Source: Clostridium merdae (GTDB taxonomy: Bacteria > Bacillota > Clostridia > Oscillospirales > Acutalibacteraceae). From it: DNA of 64,000 nt. Within the stretch, counting starts at the first letter, position 1. The number at the start of each line of letters is the position of its first letter. Position numbers and translations under genes: made by a program. Positions 61,454 to 64,000 of this stretch are shown here, one piece after another. The stretch is from assembly GCF_900176635.1 (NCBI RefSeq), contig NZ_FXLN01000004.1, forward strand, positions 1,260,231 through 1,324,230. The letters are read 5' to 3'. The notes under the pieces are model-generated. The model was given only the letters and a program-made list of their open reading frames with translations. It did no database searches and was not told where the DNA came from.

Positions 61454-64000
61454 TTAAGAAAGACTTTTCTTCGGTTTTGTCTCCTTACTGCTTTGCGCCT
61501 TTTGGTATGCAGCCTGAACTGGGAGTGACTTTTCCGTTCGGTTAATCTGAGCGAGTAGCTCCGCAATTTGCCCTCCTACTGCCTCCACCTCTTGGTGGAA
61601 CATGCGGGCAGACACCCGAAGTGCCCCATGCCCCAGAATAATCATCTGCTCCATGCCGTCAGAGGTTGCAACACGAACACGGTATTTGCGCGCTAGCTCA
61701 TAGGTCGTTTTCTCAATGTATGCGTCGGCGGTTTCTGCCTGCTTGGTATATACCACACTAATATTATGGTAACGCTGCACCTCGCCGGTATTCCGCGGAA
61801 CACGGTACGCATCAAACACCAAAATAACCTCACACTGGCGGTAGCCTTGGTAATTGCTGAGCAAATCCATCAGCAGCTTCCGTGCGGTATCGAGGCTTTC
61901 GCGAGCCACTGTTTTTAGCTCGTCCCATGCAAAAATTATATTGTAACCGTCTACCAGCAGGTATTCCGGTCCGGTTGCAATTGGGCGAATCGGCTCAGTG
62001 GGTCTGTCAGGCGAAATTGCCCCCATAACCGGTTTTTGCGGCATCCTATCGCGCCGCTTTACCGGGCCATAGGTGCGCTCAAATATTTCTTGCAATTCCT
62101 TATCCTGCTCCAAACCACCTGTGTAAGATGCAGGTACTCTCCCCGGAATAGGTAAAACCGCTTTCTCTTGCTCTGCCTCACCACCACTTTGCCAGCCGCT
62201 CTCAACATGCATGTATTCCCGCACTTTATTCCACGGTACGGAAAAACCTGCTCCGTGAGTGCAGAAAATGGAATCTGCCGGATGCGCAAGGTCACGCTCC
62301 GCCTCATAGCCAATTTCTGCAATCACTTCCTGTGCATTTTGGCACGGCTCATAGCCGCGGTAAAAGCAAGACAGCTTTCCCCTGCCCCTGGTATAAGATA
62401 ATACCTCTCGACCATAGTCTCGCAGGCCAGCCACGGGCGCACTGCCTGTAAGGAGAGTCAGCTCTCCCTCCGGCTCCGGCGGGGTATTGCTCCCACCCAT
62501 GCGCTGAATATCCGTCATGGCGCGTCCTACATTTTCCGCAGGAAGCTCCAAACGAAAATCGTACCATGGCTCTAACAGAATACTTTCGGCACTCATCAAC
62601 CCTTGCCGCACAGCGCGGTAGGTGGCTTGGCGAAAATCGCCGCCCTCCGTATGCTTTACATGGGCGCGCCCTGCCACCAGCGTAATACGCAGGTCAGTAA
62701 TAGGAGCTCCGGTTAAAACACCGCGGTGAACCCGCTCCTCCAAGTGTGTTAAAACCAGCCTCTGCCAGCTTCGGCCGAGCAAATCTTCGGGACAGGAGGA
62801 AAAAACCTGAACACCGCTCCCTCTCTCTCCCGGCTCCAGCAGAAGATGCACCTCGGCATAGTGGCGCAGTGGTTCATAATGTCCCACCCCCTCAACGGGT
62901 GCGGCAATGGTCTCTTTATACACAATACTTCCCGACCCAAACTCTACGCTTAGGCCGAAGCGTTCGAATATGAGTGTTTTTAAAATCTCGAGCTGAACCT
63001 CACCCATTAGTTGCAGTGAAATCTCACTGTGCTGTGCGTTCCAAACCAAGTGAAGCTGTGGGTCTTCTTCCTCTAGTACACTTAGCTTTTGCATGGCACC
63101 GTGGGGGTCGCACCCCTGAGGCAATAAAACCCGGTAGGTTAGCATGGGTTCGAGTACGGGTGCCTCCCCCGCGTGCTGTTCCCCCAGCCCCTGCCCTGCA
63201 CGGGTTTGGTTCAGCCCCGTTACTGTACAGATGGTTCCGGCAGGTGCTTGCTCCACTGACTGATATTTCGCGCCGGAGTAAATGCGAATTTGATCCACCT
63301 TTTCTTCGCTATCCTGCGTTTTTAGCGGCATTTTTACACGCAGGGTACCGCCCGTTACCTTTACATGCGTTAAACGGTTTCCCTGCGAATCACGGGTAAT
63401 TTTGAATACACGTGCGGCAAAATTCTGCGGGTATTGCGGTAGCTTTGTGTAGGAGGAAAATCCCTTCACTAGCTCTTCTAACCCTTGCAGGCGCAAGGCA
63501 GAGCCAAAATAACAAGGGAACACCTTACGACTTGCAATAAGCTCGGCAATCTCTGAATTGGAAAGCGAGCCTTTCTCTAAGTAACGGCTCATCGCTTCTT
63601 CGTCGCACACTGCAATGTTTTCCATCCACTCATCGCCGCTTTGTTTTGCTCCAAAATCCACACAGCCCTCCGAAAGAGAGGCTCTTAACTCCTGCAATAC
63701 ATGCTCTCGCTCTGTCCCGGGTAAATCCATTTTGTTGATGAAAAGAAAGGTCGGAATCTGGTAGCGACTAAGAAGCCGCCAGAGGGTTCTGGTATGGCTT
63801 TGAATCCCGCTTGCACCACTAATGACAAGAATTGCGTAATCAAGCACCTGCAAGGTGCGCTCCATCTCGCTGGAAAAATCCACATGCCCCGGTGTGTCGA
63901 GCAGGGTTACTTCCAAATCCCCGATTGGCAGAACCGCCTGTTTGGAAAAGATGGTGATTCCACGTTCCCGCTCCAAGGATTCTGTATCTAAAAAAGCATT
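61454..64000 (-). CDS. Tet(M)-like ribosomal GTPase fused to a Rae1/YacP-type NYN ribonuclease (N-terminus missing)
   Basis: 848 residues are visible; the frame is open at the window edge and the P-loop lies outside. G domain: LERERGIT switch, DTPGH (35-39), NKMD (89-92). EF-G-type domains II to V follow; the order and sequence are those of the Tet(M)/Tet(W) group of ribosome-protection GTPases. After a linker, about 61560-61970 encodes a NYN/PIN-like domain (YLLVDGYNIIFAWDELK, VFDAYRV, ETADAYIEK, VATSDGMEQ) much like B. subtilis YacP (Rae1), which cuts mRNA in the ribosomal A site. All expected acidic residues are present. Tetracycline resistance is possible but unproven; a translation-linked RNA cleavage role is inferred. 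Confidence 0.88.
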   Translation of the reverse strand, partial: NAFLDTESLERERGITIFSKQAVLPIGDLEVTLLDTPGHVDFSSEMERTLQVLDYAILVISGASGIQSHTRTLWRLLSRYQIPTFLFINKMDLPGTEREHVLQELRASLSEGCVDFGAKQSGDEWMENIAVCDEEAMSRYLEKGSLSNSEIAELIASRKVFPCYFGSALRLQGLEELVKGFSSYTKLPQYPQNFAARVFKITRDSQGNRLTHVKVTGGTLRVKMPLKTQDSEEKVDQIRIYSGAKYQSVEQAPAGTICTVTGLNQTRAGQGLGEQHAGEAPVLEPMLTYRVLLPQGCDPHGAMQKLSVLEEEDPQLHLVWNAQHSEISLQLMGEVQLEILKTLIFERFGLSVEFGSGSIVYKETIAAPVEGVGHYEPLRHYAEVHLLLEPGERGSGVQVFSSCPEDLLGRSWQRLVLTHLEERVHRGVLTGAPITDLRITLVAGRAHVKHTEGGDFRQATYRAVRQGLMSAESILLEPWYDFRLELPAENVGRAMTDIQRMGGSNTPPEPEGELTLLTGSAPVAGLRDYGREVLSYTRGRGKLSCFYRGYEPCQNAQEVIAEIGYEAERDLAHPADSIFCTHGAGFSVPWNKVREYMHVESGWQSGGEAEQEKAVLPIPGRVPASYTGGLEQDKELQEIFERTYGPVKRRDRMPQKPVMGAISPDRPTEPIRPIATGPEYLLVDGYNIIFAWDELKTVARESLDTARKLLMDLLSNYQGYRQCEVILVFDAYRVPRNTGEVQRYHNISVVYTKQAETADAYIEKTTYELARKYRVRVATSDGMEQMIILGHGALRVSARMFHQEVEAVGGQIAELLAQINRTEKSLPVQAAYQKAQSSKETKPKKSLS

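Overview
The window reads as chromosomal DNA of a low-to-mid GC, endospore-type Firmicute of class Clostridia, most likely an oscillospiral (Ruminococcaceae/Oscillospiraceae-like) gut or anaerobic-sludge organism. Reasons: the miaB-ylbF-mutS-mutL-miaA order, a Gram-positive divisome block (divIVA, ylmH, sepF, ylmE), a SpoVB-type flippase, T-rich intrinsic terminators, sigma-A promoters with 16-18 bp spacers, AGGAGG ribosome sites and frequent TTG/GTG starts. Lineage is inferred from gene content only.

Layout. 1-2.7 kb: the start of a flavoprotein gene (minus), a diguanylate cyclase, and an intact IS30-type element. 2.7-11.3 kb (minus): one tight operon headed by a PASTA pseudokinase, then thyX, tmk, a DUF2156 protein, a GNAT, a DJ-1 protein, fthC, mltG and a U32/TrhP gene; its leader holds a large GC-rich palindrome. 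11.6-16.6 kb (plus): ppx, ppk1 and phosphofructokinase. 16.7-18 kb: two membrane proteins. 18.0-19.35 kb: a gene-free stretch with a degenerate triple repeat, strong hairpins and a candidate promoter-to-terminator noncoding RNA of about 255 nt. 19.4-34.3 kb (minus): a long co-directional run from miaB through mismatch repair, MiaA, the divisome block, lspA, rluD, a HAD phosphatase and comEA. 34.4-38.7 kb: a glycosyltransferase, then a two-component system. 38.7-41.2 kb: a thiamine salvage operon (thiW-thiM-thiE) under a TPP riboswitch followed by a second, half-length TPP-aptamer copy. 41.3-46.6 kb: prmA, a SpoVB-like flippase, a CmpB-type membrane protein and an O-acetylhomoserine sulfhydrylase with an upstream 24-residue Cys-containing reading frame. 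46.9-52 kb: accessory genes (AraC-type regulator, chloramphenicol acetyltransferase with a cat-86-like leader, alpha/beta hydrolase, MerR-TipAS regulator, DUF3887 lipoprotein, YhfC protease). 52.2-56 kb (minus): marR, the pyrB-pyrI-ppa operon with a leader terminator, gpsA. 56-58.2 kb: a TetR regulator with an exceptionally clear operator driving a pair of uncharacterised genes. 58.3-64 kb: a DUF4272 protein, a second sulfhydrylase, a HIT protein, and a Tet(M)-like ribosomal GTPase fused to a Rae1/YacP-type NYN ribonuclease, cut by the window end.

The most notable points are the GTPase-NYN fusion, the complete translational attenuator in front of the acetyltransferase gene (9-codon MVKT leader plus a stem masking the ribosome site), the candidate structured RNA near 18.9 kb, the TPP half-aptamer, the peptide leader of the sulfhydrylase gene, and the pseudokinase at the head of the thymidylate operon. 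All functional calls come from reading the sequence; no database search was run.
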